In this document: piece after piece, positions 56,227 to 64,000 of the stretch | Layout of the letters: each line of letters opens with the position of its first letter | Numbering within the stretch: the stretch's first letter is position 1 | IMG/VR virus record: IMGVR_UViG_3300034684_000299 | Location: 121,438 to 185,437 of that record | Direction: 5' to 3' (one strand) | Length of the DNA stretch: 64,000 bases | Origin: a virus | Program-made: the position numbers and the translations under genes | The notes under the pieces: model-generated | What the model was told of the DNA's origin: nothing | Databases searched by the model: none | The model's input: only the letters and a program-made list of their open reading frames with translations

Positions 56227-58686
56227 TTAATCTAATCCAACAATATAATCTTGTAATTCGCCCCAATATTTTTGCGGTAATGGTGTTTCATGAGCTATAG
56301 CGTATTCTAATTGTTCTTTTGAATATTTATTTCTAAATACATATTGGAATTTGCTGTATTGAATATTAAACATTCCGTGAGCATTGATAGTTATCCAATC
56401 ACCATTTATCTTATCAAGTATATTAAAAACATTTCCAACAATATCTTCAGGTGGGATTAAAAATGGGAATATGATCTTCTCTCCACCCTTTAAATTATAA
56501 CTCTTACCTCTTACAACAACAGTTTGTTCTTGACTGCTATAACTTACTAAGATTGTACCATACAACGTTGTTGATTCAAGTAAAAGCACATCATTAACTA
56601 GATTTTTAAACGATTTAGTAGTTGCTCTATTGAATTCATAAGAGGCTAACCACGGATATTGCTCTTTAAAAATAGCTATAGGATCATAAGGAATAGCTTC
56701 ACTTTCTTTAAAAATGTATGTAAAATTGTTAAAAGGTAAAATATTTCTCTTTTTTAATCGTTTTTTAATCGACGTTATATAAGTAAGGTTAAAAGCATAT
56801 ATATATTTTTGTCCAGTATAGCCAGATATTAAATGTGAGAAATCAATCTGTTTTGATCTTACATTCGAAACATATACGTTGAAATTAATATTTTTTTCGT
56901 CTTTCAAAGAAGTAAAGTTTTTGAAATAAATACTATTTAATAATTCTCTTTTAGCTTTTAGATTAGGGATATGTCCAAAGTATTCCTGAATTACAGCCAT
57001 TAAATTCATGTTTATCATAGATGTTTCAAAAGAACTTGGAATATTATAATAAACTGTATTGTATAATGAAGGCATTAAATAGACTAAAGAATTTATGTAT
57101 AAAGTAGTGCTTTGAAAAATTTTTACCATAGGTTGTATAATTATCATTGTAGATCTTGCATCATCCACAAAGCTGTATGCTATACTATGCGAAACATGTG
57201 TTGATAATAATCTTGCAAAAGCATTTGTTGTAGAATATTCAGGAGATATCTTCTTGGCTTGTATAGTTGCAACAGAAGAGAATCTATCTGTTTTACCCCA
57301 AAGATTGGAGACATTAAACAATTCAGTTATGGTTTGTGCTTCCAAAGTTCCAGTTTCAGCATTAGGTACTAATGCAGAATAGCTTATATTTACTCTTGTA
57401 ACGTCATCCCAGATTTCAAAATCAAAATATTTTAAAGTTGATCCGCTTTGTGTTTTCCATTTTCCTTTTATCTCATATTCGCCATAATAAGTTGTTATTA
57501 TCAAATTTATATCGTCAGAAGTCAATAAATCTGTTTGAGGATAGAATCTGATTATAGCAGACGAACTCATGTATCCAAGTCTTCTTGAATATATGTTGAT
57601 CAATTTAGTATAAGGTGCTTTATCCATATTGTGGGCACCGTATCTAATACTCTTGTAAGATATATCTTCCTTTTTAAGGTAAGTATAAGGATTTAATAAA
57701 TTAAGTTCGGGGAATACTACTGGCAATTCCCATAATACGTTTTGAAATTGTTGCAGAGTAGTTGGATATGGTAAAATAATATCATTAGTATTTATTCTTT
57801 TGATTTTTGTATAAATATTAGTGGTAACTATTTCTGCTCCAACTGTGTATAAAACTCTAGAATATAAATTTATAGCAGTGGGTTCTTCTGGTATAAACAC
57901 ACCGCTTCCTATTTTAAAAGTATCTTTATATACTTCATTTTCCCCTGTTTCGTTGTTTATATACTCTAAAAAGATGGAAACAAACTTAAATTCTGATGGT
58001 ACTCGAATTAACGAATAAAACTTTTCCAAACTGCCAAAGTTCTTTTCAAAAAGAATCGGAAGATTAATTTTGTATGTGTGATGTAGATTTTTAAGTATCA
58101 TGTAAGCATGGACAGGTTCTTTTTTGATCCCATCAACGTCATAATAAAATTTCAAAGTTTCTTCTGGAGTGATAATCTTGTTTTCCAAATTTCTTTCTTG
58201 AGAAAATTTCTTATAACCTTTGTATCTGTCGCTTCTAATTTCAAAGTTTATATTAGAACAAACCATTTCTTGATTTAATGGTCCTCTTGTAACATTGTTT
58301 TTAACAGGGACGTTGTAAATTAAATATCGTGTAAGAGTATTTTTGGAATTATCGAAGCCTATTACTTCTATATCCACATATTTAGCTTGATATGGTACAT
58401 ACAACAGTAAATATCTTTTATTGAACTTTTGTAAATAACGATAAAAAGGATAAAAATAACTAGTATAATCTGCTGTTTTTATTTTAATATTAGCTTTTTC
58501 AAATTCTATATTACTATTCCAATTTAATTTAATAGCATTCCAATTTTCACCAACAAAAGGTCTAGCTAGCATTTCATCGAGAGCATGCTGTGTAATAATG
58601 TTTGTATTTATTGAGTCATAAAGCACTTTACTTCCTACATTTAAATAGGCAACTTCCTCTCTTTGAACTTTTATTTGTAAATTCAA
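56227..58686 (-). CDS. Very large late structural protein, unknown family
   Basis: 819 residues, TTG start after AAGGGGATAAAAAA. Beta-rich throughout with many tyrosines, for example YLLLYVPYQAKYVDIEVIGFD and YSSQEQTVVVRGKSYNLKGG. No domain recognised. Size and position suggest a tail, neck or baseplate component. No TM segment. Confidence 0.65.
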   Translation of the reverse strand: MNLQIKVQREEVAYLNVGSKVLYDSINTNIITQHALDEMLARPFVGENWNAIKLNWNSNIEFEKANIKIKTADYTSYFYPFYRYLQKFNKRYLLLYVPYQAKYVDIEVIGFDNSKNTLTRYLIYNVPVKNNVTRGPLNQEMVCSNINFEIRSDRYKGYKKFSQERNLENKIITPEETLKFYYDVDGIKKEPVHAYMILKNLHHTYKINLPILFEKNFGSLEKFYSLIRVPSEFKFVSIFLEYINNETGENEVYKDTFKIGSGVFIPEEPTAINLYSRVLYTVGAEIVTTNIYTKIKRINTNDIILPYPTTLQQFQNVLWELPVVFPELNLLNPYTYLKKEDISYKSIRYGAHNMDKAPYTKLINIYSRRLGYMSSSAIIRFYPQTDLLTSDDINLIITTYYGEYEIKGKWKTQSGSTLKYFDFEIWDDVTRVNISYSALVPNAETGTLEAQTITELFNVSNLWGKTDRFSSVATIQAKKISPEYSTTNAFARLLSTHVSHSIAYSFVDDARSTMIIIQPMVKIFQSTTLYINSLVYLMPSLYNTVYYNIPSSFETSMINMNLMAVIQEYFGHIPNLKAKRELLNSIYFKNFTSLKDEKNINFNVYVSNVRSKQIDFSHLISGYTGQKYIYAFNLTYITSIKKRLKKRNILPFNNFTYIFKESEAIPYDPIAIFKEQYPWLASYEFNRATTKSFKNLVNDVLLLESTTLYGTILVSYSSQEQTVVVRGKSYNLKGGEKIIFPFLIPPEDIVGNVFNILDKINGDWITINAHGMFNIQYSKFQYVFRNKYSKEQLEYAIAHETPLPQKYWGELQDYIVGLD

Positions 58687-58719
58687 TTTTTTATCCCCTT
58701 ACCTTTTGTTGCCAGATAT

Positions 58720-59109
58720 TTAGAATTTAGATTTTTTTTGAGTTATATCCGAGTATTCTGAAAAATTTCTAGAAAGTGCATTTTTGCTGGTTAAAACTTT
58801 GAAATACATAAATTCCAATTCACTAGCTTTTGCAATATCTTTTGGTTCTTGTCCACGATTTGCTTCATTGTTAAGTAAAAACATATAATTTTGATGTTTA
58901 TATAATATCATTAGTTCTTCATTACTTTGAGCTATAGCTTTTTTAACTTGTTTTGTGAGAAGATAAACTTGTTCCTGAAGTTCTTTCTCTTTATTGACTT
59001 CTTTTTTTCTTTTCAGTAATTTGATAATTATATATTCAATTAAACAGATAGAAGCAATAAACTTTAAGATATTAAAAAACCAAAAGGCAAATTCTAAATC
59101 AGTCATCAT
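58720..59109 (-). CDS. Small protein with N-terminal TM helix
   Basis: 129 residues from the ATG at 59109 (GGTGA five to six bases upstream). TM helix at about 7-30 (FAFWFFNILKFIASICLIEYIIIKLL), then a charged coiled coil (KKEVNKEKELQEQVYLLTKQVKKA). It overlaps the upstream gene. Two such single-TM proteins in tandem could form a membrane or virion complex; unknown. Confidence 0.65.
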   Translation of the reverse strand: MMTDLEFAFWFFNILKFIASICLIEYIIIKLLKRKKEVNKEKELQEQVYLLTKQVKKAIAQSNEELMILYKHQNYMFLLNNEANRGQEPKDIAKASELEFMYFKVLTSKNALSRNFSEYSDITQKKSKF

Positions 59110-59521
59110 TGAATTCACCGCTCTTTTCAGACGATTTAGAAGTTTTGCCGTTAACGAAATCTAATCCTTCTTTAGTTTTATACAATTTATTTATCATTTC
59201 AATAATATCGTCTGTATTCTCTTTATCCTGATTATAATTTGATAATACAGCTTGTTTCTCGAGATGTTTAATAATAGTTTGAAATAATACAGGATCACCT
59301 AATATTATTTTTATAATGTCACTTTGTAATCTTTGTATGAACAAAATTTCTTTCAATAATTTAGCAAAATCACTCATATTCTTATTGTAATTTTCTCTTG
59401 TTTTCGATTCGCTTTTCAATACTTGTATTAATAACAACAACAAAATTATAGTTATAACAGGTAATATACCTATCTCAACTATTATTGAAAATAAGTCTTT
59501 GCTTGAATTAATTAATTCCAC
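59099..59521 (-). CDS. Small protein with N-terminal TM helix
   Basis: 140 residues, GTG start after GGGGGG. TM helix at about 12-30 (IIVEIGILPVITIILLLLLIQVL), then helical (NKNMSDFAKLLKEILFIQRLQSDIIKIIL) and an acidic tail. Same topology as the 58720 product. Overlaps both neighbours by about 10 bases, consistent with coupled translation. Confidence 0.65.
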   Translation of the reverse strand: MELINSSKDLFSIIVEIGILPVITIILLLLLIQVLKSESKTRENYNKNMSDFAKLLKEILFIQRLQSDIIKIILGDPVLFQTIIKHLEKQAVLSNYNQDKENTDDIIEMINKLYKTKEGLDFVNGKTSKSSEKSGEFNDD

Positions 59522-60021
59522 TTTTGTTGCCCCCCAACAAAAAAAGAAGTTAAAAATTCCCCGTCGATAACCAATGAATATCGGTTTGGAAATAGTGTTT
59601 CTAATAAAACTGAATGTATATAAAAATCATCGATTCGTTTTGTTATATAATTTAATGAATACCTTTCACCTGCCCAATTAACAGCTTCTATTTTGTGTTC
59701 TTCGTCTTCATTGGTTAGAAAAAAGAAGTGCGAAGAGTTTGCTTTATTAGAGGTTCGAAATCCGTGCAATTCGTAATTTCCTCTTTCGTTTAAAATAATC
59801 ACTATTAAATAATTGAATGGTTCATATATATCCAAAAGATACATATAACCATTATCGTTGTAAGGGGAAGATGTGTATTTCAAATCTATTCTCTTTAAAT
59901 TTTCATCAAACGAATATATTCTTATTATTTTGCTTAAGGAAAAAAGTTTGATTTTCGTTCCAATTAAAAAATCATCGGTAATATTTTGACAAATAGTAGA
60001 AGTTATAATATTTGTTGCCAT
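59512..60021 (-). CDS. Late structural protein, unknown family
   Basis: 169 residues, beta-rich (LSKIIRIYSFDENLKRIDLKYTSSPYNDNG). Overlaps its neighbours by 10 and 19 bases. No family recognised. Confidence 0.65.
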   Translation of the reverse strand: MATNIITSTICQNITDDFLIGTKIKLFSLSKIIRIYSFDENLKRIDLKYTSSPYNDNGYMYLLDIYEPFNYLIVIILNERGNYELHGFRTSNKANSSHFFFLTNEDEEHKIEAVNWAGERYSLNYITKRIDDFYIHSVLLETLFPNRYSLVIDGEFLTSFFVGGQQKWN

Positions 60022-60536
60022 AATAAATTCCCCAAGCTTAAAATTGAAGGTTTAATTAAACAATATGCATTTTCTTTATTCAATGAAATATTATATTGGA
60101 CAGAATTACCAGATAACAAATTAAATTCTTTTTTGGTTGTATTATCGGTAAAATGCCCGTCTCCAATGATTTCTAATGAAAAAACGAAATTAACTGGTTC
60201 TTGATTCTCTATTTCATAAGTAAAAGTTAAATCATTTGAACCATATTGATCCGAAAATATAATCTTTATTGCACTGCTAACAACTGCTTTGAAAACAGAT
60301 CCTTTAATTCTCCACATACCATTGAGATATTGGCATAAGTCAGAAGATAATTGTTTGATAGCGACAGTATTATGCATGTTATCTAAAAATACAACAGCAA
60401 CAGGATCCATTCCCAACAATGGATCTGTTACAGATGTAGTATAATAAGCAGTTTCTGAAATATATACAGGAACTTTAATTTCAGGAGATAAAAAAGATTT
60501 GGCTGCAGGTTGCCCATTAATTCTTAAATAAAGCAT
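60003..60536 (-). CDS. Late structural protein, beta-sandwich-like, unknown family
   Basis: 177 residues. YLRINGQPAAKSFLSPEIKVPVYISE start and repeated short strands with IIFSDQYGSNDLTFTYEIEN. Its ATG follows the upstream stop by one base. It may be a virion decoration or tail protein; inference from position. Confidence 0.6.
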   Translation of the reverse strand: MLYLRINGQPAAKSFLSPEIKVPVYISETAYYTTSVTDPLLGMDPVAVVFLDNMHNTVAIKQLSSDLCQYLNGMWRIKGSVFKAVVSSAIKIIFSDQYGSNDLTFTYEIENQEPVNFVFSLEIIGDGHFTDNTTKKEFNLLSGNSVQYNISLNKENAYCLIKPSILSLGNLLWQQIL

Positions 60537-60537
60537 T

Positions 60538-61275
60538 TTATAACACCGCTACAGTATTACCAGACGCCTTTATATGGTAATTTAAGAAAAATAAGCTTTT
60601 ATCGATGGCTGTCCATGCCCCTGTATCTTTTGTCAAATCCATGGTTAAAGTTACTTCTAATACAGCTCCATTTGTTGTATAAGAAGATCCAATTACACCA
60701 GACGACAAATCAGAACCAGCTACTCCATTACCCGTAAAAATAGTCGTTGTACCTGATTTTATAGTTAAGCTTATTGTATCCATATCAGGATATAAATCAC
60801 CATCTAAATTAGCAGTACTCAAAAGATCTTCAACGGTAATTATTACATTTTCATAATCATTGTCAGTAAAAGTGATTTGAAAAGTTTTAGAGATGACTTG
60901 ATTGTTGTTTGTAACTATATCCGATTTGGTAAAGAATTCGTTGGGATCTGAACTATCAAATAAAGGATTTCCTGTAGTTTTTATTAAAGATACAGCTCCG
61001 TTGAATCCTGTAGGAACATAAAGCGTACCTGCAGTGTTATCATAGATGAATCCAGCAGGAACAGGGAACGATGAAGTATTAGTATCGTATATCAATTTGT
61101 TGACTTTATCTAATCCAGTTTTATCTTTATCGTATATAACCAACCTATAATCACCTTTTGAAATCGAATCTACAAATTCTGTTGGCAATGTATAAGTGGT
61201 ATCTGGTACTGCTGGATTAACAGCCCAATCTTTATTTAAAGCAATGCCGGTAGTATCACGAAAAATTATAGCCAT
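60538..61275 (-). CDS. Late structural protein, beta-rich, unknown family
   Basis: 245 residues. VTVTLxxDLTK-like strands, for example VTLTMDLTKDTGAWTAIDKS and FQITFTDNDYENVIITVEDL. Possibly a tail or decoration protein. Its SD lies 53 bases upstream of the ATG with a long hairpin between them. Confidence 0.6.
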   Translation of the reverse strand: MAIIFRDTTGIALNKDWAVNPAVPDTTYTLPTEFVDSISKGDYRLVIYDKDKTGLDKVNKLIYDTNTSSFPVPAGFIYDNTAGTLYVPTGFNGAVSLIKTTGNPLFDSSDPNEFFTKSDIVTNNNQVISKTFQITFTDNDYENVIITVEDLLSTANLDGDLYPDMDTISLTIKSGTTTIFTGNGVAGSDLSSGVIGSSYTTNGAVLEVTLTMDLTKDTGAWTAIDKSLFFLNYHIKASGNTVAVL

Positions 61276-61283
61276 TTTAATTA

Positions 61284-61333
61284 GGTGCTTGATTCTCTAT
61301 TTAAATAAACAGAGATAAACGCACCATACCTCC
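61284..61333 (-). promoter_or_regulatory. SD - hairpin - start arrangement for the 61275 gene
   Basis: Minus strand GGAGG (61329-61333), then GGTGC...GCACC with an inner TCTCT/AGAGA stem (61284-61325), then TAATTAAAATG. A mini-ORF (GTG CGT TTA TCT CTG TTT ATT TAA) starts four bases after the SD, like the leader at 33614. Confidence 0.55.
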
Positions 61334-61348
61334 TTTCTATTAAAATTT

Positions 61349-61948
61349 TCAAATTAGTTCTTCGTACATCATTAAGATTTTTGTTGCACCGGTAGGATTT
61401 GTCATAGTACAATTGACAAATTTACTCTGCAAAATCAAATAATCAGTATAATATTTTTTACCAATAACAGTGATACCATCGACTCCATATACATTTTCTT
61501 CATAAATATTAGAAACCAAAATATCAGGATTAGAATCAATTCTATCTGCTCCTGCAAAACAAATCATATAAGATGTATTTGGAGCAGTTTTTGTTGGTTT
61601 CTTAACACCTGAACTATATTCAGTCGGGGTAGCTAATCCTGCATAAAATGAATACATATTAACTGCTTCAGGAGTTGTAAAAGGAATATCAAATGAAAAT
61701 TGTACAGATAATATTTCAGTAGTATCGTCATCTAGAAACCATGCTCTAAGATATCTTTGCATTGAATAGACGGTAGTGGAGGGATCAATTTTTACCCCCA
61801 TGTTTATATCAGAACCGTCAATATAATTGTCCACATCGCCTATAATGATTAATGGATTCGGAGACGATATGTCAATAGTTGAAGGGAAATGGTTAATACC
61901 AACATTAGGATCACCCCAAGCAACTTGATATTTTACTGTTCTAGCCAT
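61349..61948 (-). CDS. Probable tail-tube-like protein
   Basis: 199 residues: ARTVKYQVAWGDPNVGINHFPSTIDISSP, SMQRYLRAWFLDDDTTEILSVQFSFDIPF, CTMTNPTGATKILMMYEELI. Size, beta-rich pattern and neighbourhood fit a tail-tube or related virion protein. There is no diagnostic motif, so the call is tentative. Confidence 0.45.
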   Translation of the reverse strand: MARTVKYQVAWGDPNVGINHFPSTIDISSPNPLIIIGDVDNYIDGSDINMGVKIDPSTTVYSMQRYLRAWFLDDDTTEILSVQFSFDIPFTTPEAVNMYSFYAGLATPTEYSSGVKKPTKTAPNTSYMICFAGADRIDSNPDILVSNIYEENVYGVDGITVIGKKYYTDYLILQSKFVNCTMTNPTGATKILMMYEELI

Positions 61949-61956
61949 ATTTTATT

Positions 61957-61991
61957 GCCGAACATATTATATGTTCTGGCTTCTATCCTCC
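61957..61991 (-). promoter_or_regulatory. SD - hairpin - start arrangement for the 61948 gene
   Basis: Minus strand GGAGG (61987-61991), then GCCaGAACATAT-a-ATATGTTCgGC (61957-61980), then AATAAAAT and the ATG. Distance 38 bases unfolded. Confidence 0.55.
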
Positions 61992-62011
61992 TTTTAAAAA
62001 TTATTGCAAAT

Positions 62012-62057
62012 AGGTGCCAGGAGTTCCCTGCCCCAACGAGCAGGGAAAATAGCACCT
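62012..62057. other. Strong two-part hairpin between late genes
   Basis: AGGTGC/GCACCT outer and TTCCCTGC/GCAGGGAA inner stems in the 149-base gap between 61948 and 62098. There is no T-run on the minus strand; CTTTTCTTT follows on the plus strand. It may be a processing site, an mRNA stabiliser or a plus-strand terminator. Confidence 0.6.
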
Positions 62058-62097
62058 TTTCTTTGTTATCAGATTTTGATAGAACAAAGAAACAATA

Positions 62098-62901
62098 TCA
62101 AATAATTATTCTTGAATCATAAGATACGTCAAATAATTCATTAATTTTTGACTCTACTGGTTCTAATTCATTATTCATATTAACGTATAAAACACTAGCT
62201 TCAGTTCTGACGTCTGCCATTACTCCTTCTCTAACAATGGAACCGTCTGTAGCTTTAATATCTAAAATAACTTTATCTCCTTCAGAAAAATCGGTAGAAG
62301 AAATATTTAATTTAAGTTCATAAACACCAGTATTTCCAACTTTAATAAAAGAAAATCCACCATATATATCTTTCTTTAAAGGATATTTAAAAGTAATTGT
62401 TGTTCCGTTAATTTCAGAAACTTTCAAATATTGTGAATATTCTTCCATTATACCCGAAATTTCTGTTTCAACTTCACCCCATGTTGTTGTTGTACCGATA
62501 GTTAGAGTACTACTGATGGCATCAAGCCGAGCTTGTAATTCTGATACTAAAGCAGTTCTAGTTCCGTTAGGATCAATAACTGTTGTAGATATAGGCCCAA
62601 TTTTAACTTTATCGGTTACAGATACCCCAGTGTTTCCTGAAACTGTTACATCGTATATAGCTGTTGCTGAATTTAATACATCTACATCATTTGAAACTGT
62701 AATAGCAGGAGAATAATCCGTTATATGAGGCATGATAATTTCACTTAAATTATGAACGGTATCTGTAATTCCAGTTATTGTTTTTGCTGTGGAAGTTTTA
62801 TCTAAAACACGTATATTTGCTTGTAAAGTTTTAGCCAATGAATTTAATCCTGCATTAACTATGACAGTAGCAGTTTCATTTATAACAAACGTATTAGCCA
62901 T
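62098..62901 (-). CDS. Virion protein with Ig-like beta domains
   Basis: 267 residues: FVINETATVIVNAGLNSLAKTLQANIRVLDKTS, ATAIYDVTVSGNTGVSVTDKVKIGP, TGVYELKLNISSTDFSEGDKVILDIKATDG, and a helical end ELEPVESKINELFDVS. Related in layout to the 62918 product. Possibly a decoration or tail-adhesin protein. Confidence 0.65.
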   Translation of the reverse strand: MANTFVINETATVIVNAGLNSLAKTLQANIRVLDKTSTAKTITGITDTVHNLSEIIMPHITDYSPAITVSNDVDVLNSATAIYDVTVSGNTGVSVTDKVKIGPISTTVIDPNGTRTALVSELQARLDAISSTLTIGTTTTWGEVETEISGIMEEYSQYLKVSEINGTTITFKYPLKKDIYGGFSFIKVGNTGVYELKLNISSTDFSEGDKVILDIKATDGSIVREGVMADVRTEASVLYVNMNNELEPVESKINELFDVSYDSRIII

Positions 62902-62917
62902 TTAAATCCCCCCTTAA

Positions 62918-63610
62918 TTAAATGTAAATTTGAACATAATTTTTCGAATACATATAACTTACTCTGGTATTTAACCTTTGAATTCTCGATTGAAGCTCTG
63001 CACTACTTTCGACTTCTGATTTTCTAACTACTGCTTTAACAGTTTGACTAATTTGCCCTTGTTCATCCTCGATGAAGAACATTATTTTATCTCCATTAGC
63101 CCATGTTGTAGAATCTACATTAAAAGTATATTCATAGTAACCAGTATTTTGCACCTTATGAACTTCATCGTTTGCGGATACAGAAACTTTCAATGGGAAT
63201 TTCAATATAATGGTATCTGTAGTTGCATGAGATACTATGTCCATTACTTCATTAAATTTGTTCCACACTCTAGAACCGACTGTTTCAGAACCTATGTAAA
63301 TAGCATCTCCTGCTTTCAAGTCGTAAGCACTATCAACTGTAATACTGTATAAATCGACTTCTGGATTAGAAACATCCTTTGCTTCTTGAATTAAGGGAAC
63401 AGTTGTAAAGTCAACAATACTAGTATCCATATGCTCACTTAAAGTTATTACTGGTGCTGTGGTATCATCATACGTAACATTTGAAACTGTTTTTGTATTT
63501 CCAGAAACATCTTCGGCTAAAATCTTACCTTTAACAGTTAGTCCAAAAAGATTTCTGTTTGTATCCAAAATAATAGGAGTTTGTTCTCCTAAAACGAATA
63601 CATCTGCCAT
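62918..63610 (-). CDS. Virion protein with Ig-like beta domains (paralogue)
   Basis: 230 residues from the ATG at 63610 (AAAGGGGGGATTTAC); the longer ORF from 63640 begins upstream of the SD. FVLGEQTPIILDTNRNLFGLTVKGKILAED, TVDSAYDLKAGDAIYIGS, TGYYEYTFNVDSTTWANGDKIMFFIEDEQG, and C-terminal coiled helix ELQSRIQRLNTRVS. Blocks TGxYExxxNxxSTxxxxGDK are shared with the 62098 protein. First gene of the late operon in this window. Confidence 0.65.
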   Translation of the reverse strand: MADVFVLGEQTPIILDTNRNLFGLTVKGKILAEDVSGNTKTVSNVTYDDTTAPVITLSEHMDTSIVDFTTVPLIQEAKDVSNPEVDLYSITVDSAYDLKAGDAIYIGSETVGSRVWNKFNEVMDIVSHATTDTIILKFPLKVSVSANDEVHKVQNTGYYEYTFNVDSTTWANGDKIMFFIEDEQGQISQTVKAVVRKSEVESSAELQSRIQRLNTRVSYMYSKNYVQIYI

Positions 63611-63643
63611 GTAAATCCCCCCTTTGTTTTTTGCTTTCAATTA

Positions 63644-63652
63644 ATTATAACA
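63644..63652 (-). promoter_or_regulatory. Extended -10 promoter (TGTTATAAT)
   Basis: Minus strand CCACATGTTATAATTAATTG, 34 bases upstream of the 62918 start. Shares a 17-base identical block with the promoter at 40899. Confidence 0.65.
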
Positions 63653-63723
63653 TGTGGCAAGAACTAGAAAGGTGTTTTTAGCTTTAGAATAGAAAAATTT
63701 AGTATATGAGCTTTTATCATAAA

Positions 63724-63767
63724 GTGCAAGAAGACACCCACCTCTATAGGTGGGGGATGAATTGCAC
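63724..63767 (-). other. IS605-type right-end hairpin downstream of iscB
   Basis: GTGCAA...TTGCAC arms around CCCACCT-ctat-AGGTGGG, just after the iscB stop. Fits the end structure of IscB-carrying IS200/IS605 elements and may double as a terminator. Confidence 0.6.
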
Positions 63768-64000
63768 CTATAGTACACAAAATCCTTTTCTAAACATATA
63801 AGGCTTAACTAAACTTGTTTTAACTGGTTTAGACAGTTCCACTAACCTAATATATTCTCCTTTGTTTTGTATGCCTTTAACAGTATATTTTTTCCCTTGG
63901 TATATAACAATATCCTTAGGCTGATAAGAATATCTTTGCTTACGGATACTTCTTCTTCCACTTGACTTTTTAGTTCCACGATACTTACGAAGGTTTTCTT
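63768..64000 (-). CDS. iscB: IscB RNA-guided nuclease, C-terminal part only
   Basis: About 77 codons remain; the gene continues beyond the right edge. The residues LRKYRGTKKSSGRRSIRKQRYSYQPKDIVIYQGKKYTVKGIQNKGEYIRL, followed by VKPYMFRKGFCVL, match the C-terminal target-side domain of IscB (RKxRYxxQPxDxVxYxGKxYxVKGxxNKGxxVxL). The stop is TAG. The nuclease domains and the upstream omega-RNA lie outside this window, so activity cannot be judged. IscB cuts DNA guided by an omega-RNA encoded just upstream of it. Confidence 0.85.
   Translation of the reverse strand, partial: ENLRKYRGTKKSSGRRSIRKQRYSYQPKDIVIYQGKKYTVKGIQNKGEYIRLVELSKPVKTSLVKPYMFRKGFCVL

Noticed and set aside
1-64000. CRISPR array
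   Set aside because: No regularly spaced direct repeats with unique spacers were seen; the repeated strings present are promoters, SD sites, hairpins and paralogous gene segments.

Overview
The window is a 64-kb piece of a large, AT-rich double-stranded DNA phage genome (or a prophage/phage-plasmid) of a Gram-positive, probably Bacillota, host. Support for this is direct: almost every gene has a strong AAGGAGG ribosome site, the host-type promoters match the sigma-A consensus (TTGACA-17-TATAAT), and the window holds a tail and baseplate module, a phage-type sigma factor, a sliding clamp, ThyX, RNA ligase, RtcB and three DNA methyltransferases. No ribosomal, tRNA or core host genes were seen. 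The host cannot be named from this sequence.

Layout. (1) 1-33 kb, plus strand: a dense early/accessory region of about 55 small genes. Most belong to about eleven paralogous families of acidic proteins with no recognised function, present in 2-10 copies each and often in tandem. Recognisable genes are spread among them: an ATP-dependent RNA ligase (10.97 kb), DnaN beta clamp (13.8 kb), ThyX (15.5 kb), a beta-class DNA methyltransferase (18.5 kb), RtcB (23.4 kb), an Api92/DUF1281-like protein (26.2 kb), a SLATT-like two-TM protein (33.1 kb) and an intact TnpB element with its own omega-RNA end (30.3-31.6 kb). Two related structured-RNA loci lie at 9.9 and 29.9 kb. (2) 33.6-37.6 kb: a switch region with a glycine-zipper protein, a C5-cytosine methyltransferase framed by two small promoter-hairpin transcription units, and a few tiny genes. 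(3) 37.4-63.6 kb, minus strand: a Dam-type methyltransferase, a cluster of small proteins sharing an N-terminal tag (MIRDEFVKTA-like), a tail fibre with GHxHD repeats, baseplate/tail proteins, a sigma factor, a hub-like protein, and probable tail-tube and Ig-like virion proteins. (4) 63.7-64 kb, minus strand: the C-terminus of an IscB nuclease with its IS605-type end hairpin, cut by the window edge.

How it works together (inference). Host sigma-A promoters and a TTTTTTGGTATATAT motif drive the early plus-strand genes; the sigma factor at 51.6 kb may drive late minus-strand genes through a repeated GGTATACATTTGTTATC motif. RtcB and the RNA ligase could repair tRNAs cut by host defences, and the methyltransferases could mask the DNA from restriction. 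Five genes (four late minus-strand genes and the glycine-zipper gene at 33.6 kb) have a hairpin between a strong Shine-Dalgarno and a distant start codon. One late gene has no normal start at its true 5' end and continues in frame directly after the upstream TGA. The most promising systems are the shared N-/C-terminal tags of the glycine-zipper proteins and the orphan structured RNAs in a genome that also carries iscB and tnpB.
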